In this document: positions 19,434 to 30,654 of the stretch, in pieces
How the letters are laid out: every line of letters begins with the position of its first letter
How positions within the stretch are numbered: position 1 is the stretch's first letter
Program-made: the position numbers and the translations under genes
Notes under the pieces: generated by a model
What the model saw: the letters and a program-made list of their open reading frames with translations, nothing else
Databases searched by the model: none
What the model was told of the DNA's origin: nothing
From: Hysterium pulicare CBS 123377
Taxonomy: Eukaryota > Ascomycota > Dothideomycetes > Hysteriales > Hysteriaceae
Direction of reading: 5' to 3'
Length of the DNA stretch: 32,404 nt
Assembly (NCBI GenBank): GCA_000467715.1
Contig: AJFK01000326.1
Coordinates: 1-32,404 of the forward strand

Positions 19434-21402
19434 CTCTCGTAACCCTTTTCATTATTCCATTTCTATTCAGTTATGCTATCGCCTGAATTAATCACCATAA
19501 TACGCCTTCTTGCTCCCATACCAAGACTCAATATTTCTTTCCTCGTCGACAACCAAAGCTCCCTGAGGCGGGGAGCGCACATACTGCAACTTATCGCCTT
19601 CAGTACGATATGCTTATTCACGTGCAGCTCATTCTCGGGCAGATTGACCTGAACCCGAACTTTATTCTTTCGAAGCCGTTGCAATCTCTTCCAATATCGG
19701 GAAACCATTGGAAGTACTATACCATGATGAGGTTGGCGCTGCAGATTTTCAACGATCGGACCCTCCTCCATTGCGTACATCTTGGCGTCATGGAAAGCTG
19801 TGGCAGAATCTCAACCTCTGAGGTTAACCCCAAAGAAGAAGTGAAGAATCCGCTTCTCTAGTCAATCCACTCGGAAATGTTCAGTTTATACGAGTAGCGG
19901 TATTCTATGATTCGCTCGCCACACCTTGATGTCTCGTTTGGGAAGTGATGGCTGCCTAAAAGTAACGTCAACCTCCTCAATTCCAATATCTCTGTGGACG
20001 AGCACGTTGGGCCTGTTTAGTCTGACCGCAGTCAGATATGAGATTGCACCCTGCGCAAACCCGCTCACGGTAGGCAGATGTAGTTAACTATGATGCTCAT
20101 TCGTGATGCAGAGTCTGAAAGATGTTTTGTAGGTCGCGCAAGTCTGGTCAGGCAAATTCTGTTCATTTCCTTTGCTCTGGTTAGTGCATTTTCATCTGCT
20201 TCTGAAAGTGGCGTGGACAACTGGGAGAGGTGGTATTGATGTGAGCAGGATCTGAATGGGTATCAGATTGCTATCTTTCTCGTCTAACGCATGTCCCGTC
20301 GATAACGCCGTCCATGGGATAATTACCCTTCGCGTCGCAGTCATACCTACATTTACCTAGACCAGAAACGGCCTATTCCGGTTCTACACCGTCGTATGCA
20401 CTCCTGTAGAACAGACAAACCATATCACTCCTTCACCAACAACGGACCATTTGCGGTCTTCATATCGTGAGTGGATGTCTCAATTACACAAATTCGTACC
20501 CTCTGTGGTCGTTTAAAGTAGGTGAAGAAATTGGTTACGAGCCAGATGATCGATATATTCGAAGCCCTGACGAGTCATGTGTGGAAAGGGGAATATTTCA
20601 CACCGGCCCTTGGCATCCATACTTCAAAAGGAGGTAATTGGAAGACTATAGATGTTCAATCGTCGTCTCGTAAATCGGCTACATAAACCCACAAGATTTA
20701 TAACTGTTAGGCGAGAGACCCCAAATCCCGAAGCCTTGAGGACAGGGGCACCCCATGAATGCTAAGCTGGCGCAAATCGAAAGATACGACTATCAAAAGG
20801 CATTGAAGATTTTGGCTGTATGTCTTGAGTGCTACCGGCGAGACCATTGTGGAAATACTGGAAATCCCCCTTGCGCCCACCTACTTTTCCGCTCCGGTGG
20901 AGAATCTTATGACGGCTTATGAGTAAAACTGGGGTGCTGGGCATGGAGCGGCCATGACAGAGCCTTGCATATAACAAGATGGGAGGCGCCTATGTTCGTG
21001 GACATGGGATCAGAAACTTCCAGTATCGTTAACACAGTTGCAAGATCATATGGGCCCGTCGACAGCGCTCATATGCCAGTTTGGCATTTCCATGGCTAGC
21101 GTAGGTTACGAGTGTCATGATGCCGCATGGTAAATAGGACGTGTTGTAAGGAGCTGATCGTTCGTATAAAGTCCCCGTGATAAATGTTTGTACAGAGCTC
21201 TAGACGTAAACTTGAGATCGACCTTCCTCGGCGGTGGCATGGATGTAACGTCTGCGAGGTGAATGCTCAAGGCTTGAGGTAGCAAAGAATTTATCTATTG
21301 ATGTCAGCATCTTCAACGAGATTGATCAGTAAGAGGCTGTAGTTGCAATGTCGAGTAGGCGCGGAGCGAGGAGGCGAGTAAAACCAAACAGTTCGTTCTT
21401 GC
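19434..21402. other. No recognisable gene
   Basis: Nearly 2 kb with short open frames on both strands and no resemblance to known families. The plus strand near 20540-20640 reads GYEPDDRYIRSPDES before stops, which may be a protein fragment. Confidence 0.4.
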
Positions 21403-21551
21403 CAGTGCTCGCAATGGAGTGGAGTGGAATGGATTTGACGCCCAAATTCATTCCATTCAAATCCTAAATAGGTTAGTGACTGCCTATACAGGCTAGCTGA
21501 TTGCCCAAGCACGTTAGGCTCTCAAATCCACTCACTCCATTACGAGCACCG
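21403..21551 (-). mobile_element. hAT-like MITE, copy 2 with 8-bp target-site duplication
   Basis: A 149-bp element whose left end cagtgctcgcaatggagtgg and right end (reverse complement cggtgctcgtaatggagtg) are inverted repeats. It is flanked by gttcttgc (21395-21402) and gttcttac (21552-21559), an 8-bp duplication with one G-to-A change. CAGTG-type ends with 8-bp duplications are the hallmark of hAT transposons. The interior matches copy 1 (12451-12584) in reverse orientation. It has no coding capacity, so it would need a transposase supplied from elsewhere. Confidence 0.87.
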
Positions 21552-21559
21552 GTTCTTAC

Positions 21560-21767
21560 CTGAATCTATACACGTCCTTCATTTCCCTTCATCGAATCGA
21601 AATGCAGAATGGTAATGGTATCCTAACGGAAGCCGCGATTGATTCGTTGACATTATCGATGAATTTGTTCGGGCGGCATCGGAATTGGAGGTCAGAAGAG
21701 CGCTTTGTGACTATTTTTCCATCATTTCGCATCAACAAGTTTTCCTTGCTCGGGTCCTGCGCGATCT
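21560..21767. other. Short gap between MITE and dispersed element
   Basis: No recognisable gene. A minus-strand frame here runs out of the dispersed element and shows no dehydrogenase similarity. Confidence 0.4.
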
Positions 21768-21893
21768 CAATGAGAACCCAACGCAAAATCAAAGAAACAC
21801 CGTTACCTCATTCAATGCAATTAACCATAAATGAGTGCTCTAAATGTAATCACCGCTCTACGCGTGGTTGAGCTGTGCCAAAATCCTCTTCCT
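21768..21893 (-). repeat. Dispersed short element, copy D
   Basis: A reverse-oriented, nearly full-length but diverged copy. It keeps acgcaaaatcaaag, gtggttgagct and the cct-ctt-rich 5' end. No target duplication is visible. Its 5' end abuts the decayed 3' end of the dehydrogenase pseudogene, so the insertion may have truncated that gene. Confidence 0.75.
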
Positions 21894-22641
21894 CCATATT
21901 CCAGGTAGCAGTAAAAAGTCTGCCCGATAACCACTCCCTCCCATTACTAACAAACCATAGTATCAGCAAACAATTCGGCCGTATCTGGTAAATGCCCATA
22001 TATCCACTAAGTCATTGTAAGTGCCAGCTCGGTCTGCACCCCCCAGAGTGCAGAGCGATAGTGATATGACCTCGTTGCGCGTACTCGGCGTGTAGAACTT
22101 GAGGAAATCGACAGACCGCAAACATGGATGTCCGATACGACGAGGCATTCGGGATCATGACTCGACAGCCTGCGCTGGTTACATTTATCACAACTCGTGA
22201 GCTGAAAACCTAGGCGTACCGGGAGAAAGTAACGAGCACACAGATATGTTCCATTGAAATTAATGTCCCATGTCTTCCAATACTCAAAAATGTTGCTATC
22301 ACCGATGCTCTAAAGATTAGATATCCCGCGCTGTTGACGAGGACGTCGAGATGCCCAAGAGCACTCTTCATTTCGTCCGCAGGGAGCTGATCGAGGCACT
22401 ATCCAGCAGGAACTTATTGAGCTTCGGCGGCTGCCCTCTTCACTGCGGGTTCCGCCTCGGCTAGTGAAGAGCGTGCAGCGAGGGCGATCATAGAACAACC
22501 GGCCCTGGCGAAGGGTGCAGATGTCTTCAAACTAACTCCTCTGGAGGCCCCAGTGAATAACACTGACCTGCCGTGCATGGAACCGGCGTAGGAGGCTGAA
22601 ATAAATCGGTATGTGTTATGCACTGGTGACATAAAGGACAT
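21894..22641 (-). pseudogene. Short-chain dehydrogenase/reductase pseudogene
   Basis: The likely start is the ATG at 22641 (MSFMSPVHNTY). Visible landmarks are HGRSVLFTGASRG (22537-22554 holds GASRG, the cofactor-binding TGxxxGxG region with the last Gly changed to Ser), then FARAGCSMIALAARS. Two stops near 22410-22395 come before LGHLDVLVNSAGYL (22324-22338 holds the NNAG equivalent). After a frameshift come WKTWDINFNGTYL, then RVVINVTSAG (catalytic Ser region) and ASSYRTSM, where the catalytic Lys of YxxxK is Met (22123-22125). The relic continues with RGHITIALHSGG, a frameshift to VQTELALTMT, a TAG, and HLPDTAELFADTMV before two more stops. The family uses NAD(P)H to reduce or oxidise small molecules; this one is dead. 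The subfamily and substrate are not identifiable. Confidence 0.85.
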
Positions 22642-23254
22642 ATCAGGGCTGTGCCAATTGGTTGCGCCTGAGCTGCAGCTCATCCCGAGCACTGAAACAG
22701 TTGACTGGGAAATGGTAGCCGAGTGAGCCTCCCATTCAAGGCTTTTGAGAAATTGCACGCCGTTCAGAGAACGAACTCTGATGCCAAATGTTATTGGTAG
22801 AAACCTTACCCGAACTACTCGGTTGGTCGTTCTTGGATGCTTCATACTCTGTGTGGCCTGGATAGAGGGTTCATCAATACTTTACCTAGTCGGCTCTACG
22901 CTGCCTGGTTGGTTGGTTATTCGATTCTTCGACGCTTTTGCTTCAGGGACAACAGGTTAGCTTTTATGTAGTGTGAGCAATAGGATCATCGTGCCTTCGC
23001 CTCTCGTGTCTCCTGTCTGGTGGGAGGGATGTGGTGTTTGCCTCATTCTTCATGTGTGGTTTTGGTGGTAGGATAATAGGCTCTATTTGGAGTGCTTCTC
23101 TGTCTATTCAATGGCCTGCGTGCGAAGTAATTTAAATCGACGGGCGGTAGAGGGCATTCATACTTCAGGATCAGGGATCAAGAGAGGGATGGATCCATAC
23201 ATGGGGAGATGGCATGCATTCTCAAGGCACCTCTAACACCATCTAGGTCGAAGA
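22642..23254. other. No recognisable gene
   Basis: Promoter side of the dehydrogenase relic. A plus-strand frame at 22745-22960 has a hydrophobic stretch (VVLGCFILCVAWI) but is short and unrecognised. Confidence 0.4.
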
Positions 23255-23653
23255 GAATTCGCTAGAGCCCTAATAAAAGCAAATCCAAGAGATGCAGGAG
23301 ACCTGCTACCGCCGACAATGCTGACGAGAAAGTTCCACAAAGCTCCTACTGTCAAGGATAAGGCGGAGAAAACCAAGAAGGGAAGAGATTTACGCCGATG
23401 AAGGGCCAGAGGAAACTCTCGAAACAAGGAAAGCAGAGCTAAGAAAGCCAAAGAAGTTGTTGAGTCTTGCGATGAGGTGATCACGTCCCCAATAAAAGAA
23501 GTTGAAGCTCCAGTAGACCAGTAAAGTCGATCAATCCTCCGCCTCTTCCGTGGTCCGAGTGAAGAGATGAAGGCCGAATGTGAACCGGGAAAGGGATCTG
23601 CCAGGCCCAAAAATGGTAAAAGCAGGAAGAGAATAGAAGTCATCGAATCTTAA
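23255..23653 (+). pseudogene. Lys/Glu-rich protein pseudogene
   Basis: A 133-codon frame with two internal stops, TGA at 23399-23401 and TAA at 23522-23524, both reachable from CGA and CAA by one C-to-T change. Translation gives FARALIKANPRDAGDLLPP, a Lys-rich block (VKDKAEKTKKGRD), AKKAKEVVESCDEVITSP with IKEVEAPVDQ, and a tail ending NGKSRKRIEVIES before TAA. It looks like a small basic, possibly nuclear, protein. No family is recognised. The minus strand is open for 136 codons with a hydrophobic start, but that is what the reverse of Lys/Glu codons gives (Leu/Phe). Confidence 0.4.
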
Positions 23654-24096
23654 ATGAGACTTTCGCGCCCCCAGAAGAAGGGGTTGAAGTAGTGAGTCGA
23701 GGGTTTGGTGGTGTCTTTTCTTCCATTTTGGTGGGATGGTTGTTTCGTGCTATGTTGTTTGCTTGTTTGCATGATCAGAGCAGGACTCAGTTCCCTATCA
23801 TACTTCTCGCTAACTGCAGGTGTGAAGTCCGGGGCCTTCGGAGGGTAGAAACGAAACGTATGCGCAATCCGTCCAATCATGAATCAAAAGAAGACATTCA
23901 TAGCCGACGACTGCATGCATGCATGTATAGATGGTTACGTTAGTGGAAAGCTCGTTGAAGGGTCTACCTAAGCATTCTATCAAACTTGACGCAATCTGCC
24001 TTCTCGTGGGGGTCTCACGGAAGGTCGGTTTTTGGGCATGCGTTCATCGTGAGAATAAGACACATTAATATGCCAAAATGCTCCGAGATTTCGAGA

Positions 24097-24243
24097 ATGG
24101 AGATTATCGAGGACGTCTCAGAAGAAAAGCTTGAAGTTCCAGTATAGACCAAGCCGGGGGAAGGAGAAGGGTGCTACGAAATGCCGAAAGCCAATCCCAC
24201 GGAGGAAATCCGCTGCGGCTCAATAAACGCTAAAGCCAATTAA
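24097..24243 (+). pseudogene. Second Lys/Glu-rich relic, partial
   Basis: MEIIEDVSEEKLEVPV is interrupted by TAG at 24145-24147, then TKPGEGEGCYEMPKANP, ending at a TAA (24241-24243). The DNA around cttgaagttccagtatagacc-like sequence aligns with gttgaagctccagtagacc in the 23255 relic. The two are probably repeated parts of one larger gene or tandem relatives. Confidence 0.28.
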
Positions 24244-24970
24244 GAACCAACTCTACATGAAGTCAAGCAAACATATGCGATTCTGTATTTATTAAGAATT
24301 CTTTCGATGAAGATGCTAGAATATGTTTATGAAGCCCGACAATCTTCATAGAGAAATTCGAGACGCCGAATATAGAGAGGTTGGATTATATGCGAGCAAA
24401 TCTAGAATATTATGCCACTGAGAAGCGTGCCTTGATGTGCAGATTTCCTTTTCGTTGCGGCGCGTGGCTTGGCAAAGAGAAGTGAACTGCGACCTGAATA
24501 GCTTAGGTAGCAGGTACTGGAGTTGAATCGGGGAGCGAAAGGTCTTACGCAGCGGAAGATTCTGTGTATAGCTCAAACAGAGGATAATAATCGAAAGAGT
24601 TCGAATGGTGGTAACGTACTTTGCCCAAATCTCACTTAGAGAGCACGGGGGCTCTTTGGATTGGCGCTAGTGGATCCAATTTAGGCGCAATTGACTTGTA
24701 CTAATGACTGTTGATTTACAGCAAAGCGTCCATCTCACTGATCTTGGCATCGAAGAATTGGTTACCCATTTCCAAGATCGTCTTCTCCCCCGCGGCAGCT
24801 CGGCTGAAAGAAAAGAAATTTTCCAGCTCCAGGTTCGAGTGGGCGGTAGATGAGGCGGCACACGATTCCGTTAGTGGGTAGTCCCGGCATATCTCCAATA
24901 ACGCGGTATCTCCGTATGGGATGTTTGAACGTGGACAGAGCCGACGGGGTTTGGAGGTCTGATTTTATTG
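24244..24970. other. No recognisable gene
   Basis: A minus-strand frame at 24716-24898 reads ELENFFSFSRAAAGEKTILE and looks protein-like, but it is short and unrecognised. Confidence 0.35.
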
Positions 24971-25093
24971 GAGAAGAGTTTGGTAAAGCTCAACCACGTC
25001 TAAGCGAAGATTTTTGAAACTCTCAATTGTGGTCAATTTCATTGAATGGCGTAATGGTGTTCTTCGATTTCTCGTTCATTTTGATCGCATTGA
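24971..25093 (+). repeat. Dispersed short element, copy E (most diverged)
   Basis: Starts gagaagagtttggtaaagct, keeps caaccacg and the caatttcattgaatgg core, and diverges toward the 3' end. The sequence attggagaagag at the left and cattgagaagag at the right could be a decayed target duplication overlapping the element's own start, but that is ambiguous. Confidence 0.65.
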
Positions 25094-27958
25094 GAAGAGA
25101 AGTTCCATAGAATCATGAGAAACTTCGTATAGGTGTATCCCAGCTGAGTGCGACAGATCGGTTTGCTGGAGGAGAACTCGTCCTGTATCAATCCCGAGGC
25201 TAATTTCTTCCGATACTTTCCATCTTGGATCTAACCGTGGATCCCAAAACAGAATGGGCCCAATATCTTTGTCGTAAATCCAGGTCGCTGAGAAAGTTGA
25301 ACCATGGCTTGTATGGTGTCTAGGCGCCAAGGATTCCTTTTGAGACAAAATTCAAGCTTGGCCGAAGAGATGGGCATAGACTTGCTCCATAATAATGTTC
25401 CCTAGAGCCGGAATTGTGTAGCTGCCGGGCTTGAATAAGCATGCCCTTTTGCGATGCATTTCCGATCAAACTGGGTGGAATCAGGTGAGTGAACTCAAAG
25501 CTCAGCATGAATTTAAAGGTCATCAGCATCGATGCAACAACAACGGAGGAGCGTGGCTTGGAGTCTCTTCGTTGGCGACTAGATTGATACATGATCTCTT
25601 TAGGCAATGGAGCATGGGGGCCTCTTTGAGATTGATGGAGTGTGATGATAATGTTCATGCAACGACGTTCGTTCAACCAGTGAGGCCGACATGACGGGGT
25701 GCAACAACCGTTCTTACTACCCGTATCTCAGTCCACAAGCAGAGGCACAGGATACAACGAGCCTTTTAGACGTAGGAGAGAGGCCCATAAAAGGAAAAGG
25801 CTCCTGGAGTGCTCCCGGCTATAACGACGAATATTCGAGGGAGCATGGCAGATTCTCCAAAATGGACCAGGAAGCTGGGATCACATGATCACATGATTGC
25901 TTCCAATTCATCTTTCCAAAGATTGAGCCGAGCAATGAATATAACTGGGCATACGTCTTTGCCCCAGCAAGAATTGCAATGCCGAGAAATTGATTGGAGA
26001 AGTATAGCCAAGCTTCCAAATCGTCCGCAGCGCCGGCTGGCGGAACCAAGGCCCCCTGCCCCAAAGTGCTTTGATAAATCCGTCCAGCGCCTAAAGGATA
26101 ATTTCCTCGTGAAACTATTCTTTGTAATTCGGAGGTGCTTTAAGGTTTGGCAGGATCTTCCTTTCCGGGGGCTTCGCCTTTGGTTCGGTACGTTTGGCAT
26201 CACGCTAGGTCTGACTCAACTCCGTCAGCTCTTCCTCGCCAAAGCCCATAACTCTGAGACATCCATAGGTTATCAAAGCCTATTTTGCGCGACGGAAGAT
26301 CATTATATTCCAAATTATTGTAGCCAGCGTGAGGCACAGTGAAAGCCTAGCGACAGATCAGCTTGAAATCGGCGGCGGTCGAACTAAGCCCCGCTCTGGA
26401 GGTGGAGGAAGGGAGGGGGATCAATTCGCCCAAATCGAGGCAAGCATATTGGCTTTGGGGAGGGGCCGAATAGAAAGAGACGAAGAGCGATCTTAGATGG
26501 AGGATGAAGCTGTTACTTACCTAGATAGTACGAAGTTACTCTAGAAGATATCAGCAGATCGAGATGCGGAGGGAATCAACACCAATATCCAGCGACTGAG
26601 CTAATTTTTCCTCCCTTGTCGTTCATGACTTTACCCTCCATTAGTTCTCCAGTTCTTTTATCTGCAATAAGTTATATTCCTTTGTTTCGAGATTTGACTG
26701 TCATTATTATTGCAAGCACCCGATCTTAGTGGAGTCCCGTTATGAATGGAGATTTAACATCATCCCTTCCGATTCCTTTCGTATTGAATATGGAACTCAA
26801 GGATCTCTTCTGGCTCCAAATGGAAACCAGAATCATCAGGCCGTTGATGGAAGTGAACGAGTCGATTTTTGAGGTTGATGGACATGTAGTAGCGCGAATT
26901 GATTTAGGCGAGCGAGTATGAAGCGGTTGTGAATTGGTTCCCCTAACAGGTGAAAAGTTAGAGATGACATGTAAGACAAGGTACCTGGGTGACTGGCGGG
27001 GTCCGAAGAAAAGCTTACGTCGTCAATGTCAACATTCATCGAGTTGCGCCCGCTCCAGATCTTTCTTACGGCACGCATTCTTTTTACTTCCATCAAAGAA
27101 GCATGTTTATGTATTATGGACATAAAATAGAGAAAAGCTCTTTCATTCATATACCAGATCCAACGTTGCCAGCGCCGTATCTATCTGGGCGACTTTCCTA
27201 AACATCCCATGGAACGGATACTGAAACAGCAGTTCGACTCATACTGTAACGGCGTCAACAGTTCAGTGGTAATAGCGGCCAGCCTTCCCGCCAGATTGAA
27301 CTCCGGGCCCCAGTCCTGGCACTCCGCATGCGTGCTGTTGAATTGACACGGGGATCGCTGAAGCTCCACTTAATAATCCTGACGGCCTAATAGACTCTTT
27401 TAATGTAGTTGTGAGCAGAGATGGAGCTTATTTGGGCGTTTCTAAGCTCGGCGTCAGTATTACTTCTCCTCTGAGAATCTTGGTAGAGCGAGTTACCCAA
27501 GGCTTTTGGCAGCGCATTGACCAGTGTTACTCAGAGTGCTGTTTCTTCTCCGCAACATTCGAATTATGGATAGAAACGCCATACATCTTCTCAGAGGTCG
27601 CGTTGGTGCCTTTCCAAGCCATGATACCGCCAGTTTCGACGTATCAAATTCAGCACTGTTGCTTATTTGTCCATCCGGATTCAATCCTGACCAGCAGCTT
27701 TGTGCTTCAATAATATGAACCCATCCCTTGTTGGAATTCCTCTCACCGAGTTTCCATTCTGTCATGACACGGCTGGCAGCACACCGTACTCAACCAACCG
27801 TGAAAATGGACTGTTTCGCGAGGTAGCTATGGTAGAATATGGTCAAGACGGTCGTTGTTCTGGGTGTCGTGATACTGGAGGTGGCCGGAGTGAGCCAGCC
27901 CGTTCAATAAACGGTGTGAGGCAGTTGGCCGCAATATCGGCATAGTCTGGTACAGGTT
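25094..27958. other. No firmly recognisable gene
   Basis: Nearly 3 kb of sequence with many open frames but no nameable family. Protein-like pieces on the minus strand are DDLEAWLYFSNQFLGIAIL with LAGAKTYAQLYSLLGSIFG (25900-26030), which is hydrophobic and possibly membrane-spanning, and SKLAVSWLGKAPTRP (about 27600). None is long enough to assign. Confidence 0.35.
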
Positions 27959-27970
27959 GAATGCGAGATC

Positions 27971-28050
27971 GAAGAAGAGTTTGATTAAGCTCAACCACGC
28001 GTAAGCGGTGATTATGTTTAAAGCTCTCATTCATGGTTGATTTCATTGAA
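27971..28050 (+). mobile_element. Dispersed short element, copy F (3' truncated)
   Basis: Starts gaagaagagtttgattaagc and follows the family closely to gatttcattgaat, then stops. Flanking gaatgcgag (27959-27967) and gaatgcaag (28054-28062) may be a short target duplication with one G-to-A change. If so, it was truncated at insertion. Confidence 0.75.
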
Positions 28051-28062
28051 TAAGAATGCAAG

Positions 28063-29917
28063 GTTGCAAAACTGCGAAGAATTCGCGATGGGTGGAGCCA
28101 TTGTACCGAGAATGCTCTGACTAGATAGCTTCATTCTTTGGGTCATGCGAAATCCCAGACTAATAATGAACAGGTTAGAAGATGCCATGACGAGGCGATT
28201 AGACACTTACCATCTGCCATGGTTGAAGCTACGAGCTCCGTTTATAAAGACAACGCTGCTCCCCTCCTACAACATCTCCCTCAGAGTCCGAGAATATCTT
28301 ATCTTCCTTCTCTGTATTATACGAGCGAGTCATGACCAGTTTTGAGGGTATCTTCCGGGTATCCACTTTGGCATCGGAGTATGGTGAAAGAAATTATTTT
28401 TCGGGATGACATCGCATGGGATAGTGCTTATTGGAGAACCCGGTAGCCGACTACGCAAGCATGGAGAGTAGCAAGCTTTCCGTTCGGAGGATAGAGGACG
28501 GCTCGTGCCTTACTTCGACGTCGGCAGATCCGCGTCGTGTATATCGACAAGACTTCGGTACTGCAGATGGAGATCGGCGAAGTTTAAGGGATGCGATGAG
28601 GCCACGAAGCTGATACGGAGATTTCGAGACATTGCTTGAGGGTGTTGTGGAGGATTGGTCTGTGTTGGCGTGAATAAGTAGTGGATGGTGAATGATCCAG
28701 CATCCGGTGTATAGTTATTCCGCTCCGTGCTCCCCTCCTCGATATATTCACCCTTCTACTCATGGCACATATTAGGGGACAGCATCTTATCGTGCGATCT
28801 TTCGGTTCATGGACGAATTGATCTTGTTTGACGACTCTGTGCTCCCCTTTGATTGCCTCACTGCACCTTCAAAAATGGCGAAAACTCGCAGGAACTGCCT
28901 TCGCCGACGACTTCGACGATCTGCAACGCTGTGCCAATAACGTGCTGTGTCCCGTGGAAAATCGGACATTCGAGGATACCGCATTCGATACCAAAGAGTA
29001 GCCTCCCGAGCGGGAAAGATAGCCAGGGCGAAAAACCCCGGGCGAAGAAGCCGAGAAGAAGAGAATTCAACGCCATTGGCAAAAAATCCAACATGAGAAA
29101 GTGTATGATTACACAGTGGCAAATGCACGGTATCTATGCTGAATGAAGGCTTTATCTTGCTTGGGTATCGCTGACACAATACGCTGTTAGGAATTCACTA
29201 ATAGTCTTTGACTCCTGTTCCCCGAGATGTCCGCGCAAAGCGTTACCAATATTGAGCAAGTGCTCTTGACAGTAGCTCGACAAGCTCAGAAGTGTACAGG
29301 CCCAACCACAGTCATTGATAATCCTACACTACCCGTCAGGCGCGATCAAGGCGTGCAAGGTGGATTAGCTTGTGGATGTTGCTAGATGGAGCGCATTGCT
29401 AGATGGTGAACGAACAGTTAATTTACATTCCTAACGTGGGTCTTTGTTCCAAGTGTGGCATTTAATGTTGATAGCTTTCCACGATTGCGTTATTCAAGAC
29501 AAATCCGCTGTCAAATCGTGCCATTGAGAGGCTCGCGTCCAAATCAGCCAGTACAAGCTGCTCATTGCCCTCGCTTCGCTTCGTGGATCCTTCCCTCGTC
29601 GAGCCTTTGACTCTTGATTCTCTTTTGCGCACCTCCAATCACCGTTCGGCTTTAAGTGTATCACCCTTCCAATTGATGCGATGTCCGGGGGGTATTTGAT
29701 TGGCTGGCAAATAGCTACCTGGGATCTGGACCTCCTTGACATTAATTGACTACTTGCATTGATTGGTTGGTCTTGGTTTTGTGATATAGCGACGCTCCTT
29801 TGTATTCACTTCATTGACGGGGGCAGATATTGTGTAGTGGCAGAGGGAGATGCCTTTCCTCGCTGTCCACCAAGACGAAATTACTAGGTTATGGTATTGT
29901 ACCGACGCATCTCGTCT
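28063..29917. other. No recognisable gene
   Basis: Several 60-130-codon frames on both strands, including 28787-29179 minus and an overlapping Arg/Lys-rich plus frame, show no family resemblance. The 25-bp motif copy is at 28704-28728. Confidence 0.4.
28704..28728 (+). repeat. 25-bp dispersed motif, copy 2
   Basis: Matches 7193-7217 at 22 of 25 positions, with C-to-T and G-to-A differences only. Confidence 0.4.
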
Positions 29918-30212
29918 CAGAGCCTAAGCGTCGGAATTTAATTTCCTTAATTCTGATAATCATAGTAAAGAAGTTTATCTTGGATGCTTAGCCTCTGGGT
30001 TGGGTTTCATTGATTCCGATAATTACAATAAATGGATATGTCTTAGAGGTTTAGCCTCTAATTCAAATCTCGTTAATCCCGATAATCGAAAAAGAGGATT
30101 TCGTCCCAGAGGCTAAGCCTCTAAGTTAAGTTTCATTAATTCCAATAATCGAAAAAGAGAACTCTCTTCGAGCGGCTAATATTCAAGTTGAACTTCGTAA
30201 TACTTTGTTTTT
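29918..30212 (+). repeat. 63-bp-period tandem array
   Basis: About four and a half diverged units. The landmark agcct recurs at 29921, 29990, 30053 and 30116, and a weaker ggcta near 30175, so spacing is 69, 63, 63 and about 60-63 bp. Each unit carries gaggctaagcctct-like sequence with dyad symmetry, then tttcattaattccgataat and an A-rich run (cgaaaaagagg). Stops in all frames exclude a coding repeat. Units 3 and 4 are the most alike, so amplification may have proceeded from that side. Confidence 0.85.
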
Positions 30213-30222
30213 GGTGAAGACG

Positions 30223-30654
30223 TTAGCGCCCAGTGAATGGATATTTCGCTCCGTTGTTCGGGCAGCTCCAGTGCCCCTCTCTACCATGAAGGGATATAAG
30301 CGACATTTTCTTCATGACACCTCCGAAGTCGATAGGTCTGCGTAAGTACGACCTCGCTCTCATTATCCCCATTATCGACAAGTCCCAGAGGAATCGATCA
30401 AAATCATAGGTTGCTATGAATCTTGACCACTGAGCTCTATCTACACCTCCCAACCAATTCTAATGCGGCGCCTTGTCGACAAACCTGCTATCGATTTCAG
30501 TTCCTCTTGTGATGCGCTGCGAAATTGCCTGGCGATGCGTTAAATACGGCCCTACATCGAAGAATGATGAGCCGTGTGGGGGAGGATCGAAGTCCAGATC
30601 TGAACTTTTACCAACATCCATCCATCTATCCTCGATGCTACCAATGCGATTCAT
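30223..30654 (-). pseudogene. Unrecognised 144-codon frame with one in-frame TAG
   Basis: Two stretches in the same minus-strand frame are separated by a single TAG (30460-30462). The first starts with ATG (MNRIGSIEDRW) and has DFDPPPHGSSFFDVGPYL; the second has GVDRAQWSRFIATYDFDRFL and RRPIDFGGVMKK. Composition is protein-like. One C-to-T change (CAG to TAG) would explain the stop. No domain is recognised. Confidence 0.3.

Noticed and set aside
23233-23643. A 136-codon minus-strand frame with a signal-peptide-like start.
   Set aside because: It is antisense to the Lys/Glu-rich frame, which necessarily gives Leu/Phe-rich sequence. Similarity to the fragments at 16.4 and 24.1 kb supports the plus strand.
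27493-27765. SKLAVSWLGKAP as a heterokaryon-incompatibility (HET) domain fragment (VWLG motif).
   Set aside because: Only four residues fit and no other HET motif is found in any frame nearby.
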